From Candidatus Abyssobacteria bacterium SURF_17 (lineage in GTDB: Bacteria; Abyssobacteria; SURF-5): DNA of 39,839 bases. Where the stretch lies: NCBI GenBank assembly GCA_003598055.1, contig QZKI01000016.1, positions 1 through 39,839 of the forward strand. The letters are read 5' to 3'. This document shows, one piece after another, positions 39,674 through 39,839 of this stretch (position 1 is its first letter; every line of letters begins with the position of its first letter). Below the pieces are notes generated by a model. It ran no database searches and was not told the DNA's origin. It was given only the letters and a program-made list of their open reading frames with translations. Made by a program: the position numbers and the translations under genes.

Positions 39674-39839
39674 GTCTGCCTCCAGAGCCTCCAACCACCA
39701 AATCACAAAGTTACCAAGAACTGCTTTGAACCTTTGTGTGCTTTGTGCCTTCGGAGCGCCAGGATAAGCCTGGCCGACCTTACAACCTGAAAGGTGGTTG
39801 TCCTGTTAATTGCTCGTTCAGCAGGTAGCGAAGCGGGCG
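39674..39839. other. Window end after gltX
   Basis: No gene is seen. CACCAAATCACAAAG and CCTTTGTGTGCTTTGTG form a loose inverted pair around 39700-39750, similar to simple intergenic repeats in other genomes. The end is cut by the window. Confidence 0.4.

Noticed and set aside
39674..39839. A tRNA gene after gltX
   Set aside because: No cloverleaf with a T-loop and acceptor stem could be built from the sequence.

Overview
The window looks like a chromosomal piece of an uncultured, diderm (Gram-negative) bacterium with moderately high GC. The diderm call rests on a signal-peptide beta-barrel porin (21727-22956, minus), a lipoprotein phosphoesterase (4434-5471) and a Tat-type signal (19967-21307). 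DapL, MeaB, a pan-type RNA leader and dense palindromic intergenic repeats fit a deltaproteobacteria-like or candidate-phylum lineage, but the taxon is inferred from gene content only. No rRNA, tRNA, CRISPR array, prophage or intact transposase gene was seen.

Layout. 1-4201 (+): the 3' part of an alkaline-phosphatase-fold phosphodiesterase, a ribbon-helix-helix protein, a three-helix membrane protein and a B12/radical SAM protein. 4434-5471 (+): a lipoprotein phosphoesterase, convergent with an exported ankyrin/H-X9-DG fusion (5528-7396, minus). 7557-10925 (minus): acyl-CoA dehydrogenase, PaaK-like CoA ligase and an NTF2/SnoaL-fold protein resembling bile-acid 7-alpha-dehydratase. 10926-14256: a long non-coding stretch with a methyltransferase remnant, then an AT-richer YfhO-type membrane gene, which looks like an imported patch. 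14370-18731: SCP2-type thiolase, a tandem pair of DUF2148 Fe-S-type proteins and an SDR. 18859-21307 (+): a membrane-anchored creatininase homologue and a Tat-exported FAD amine oxidoreductase. 23530-25237 (+): an IscU-like scaffold with a zinc-ribbon tail, followed by an IscS/NifS homologue in which the PLP-binding lysine is replaced by glutamine. 25446-31805: URO-D-like protein, enolase-superfamily protein, a DUF4230-like membrane protein, meaB with a small membrane protein behind a consensus promoter, a PlsC-type acyltransferase and a small membrane protein.

32045-39673 (+) is a dense biosynthetic run: FAH-family hydrolase, dapL, folB, folK, then panB-panC-panD-nadA-gltX. Between folK and panB lies a leader with a hairpin carrying two bulged adenines (the hallmark of the pan RNA motif), an antiterminator and a rho-independent terminator whose 3' arm also carries the panB Shine-Dalgarno sequence. 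Folate genes next to panB make metabolic sense because PanB uses methylene-tetrahydrofolate.

Two families of intergenic palindromes run through the window. Family A has CATTGCGAG...CTCGCAATG ends, 86-134 bp, four copies. Family B has GTAGGGGC-type cores of about 20-34 bp, roughly ten copies. One family B copy supplies the last codons and the stop of panC. The best leads are the pan attenuator, the lysine-less IscS with its IscU partner, the DUF2148 pair and the BaiE-like/CoA ligase/dehydrogenase cluster.
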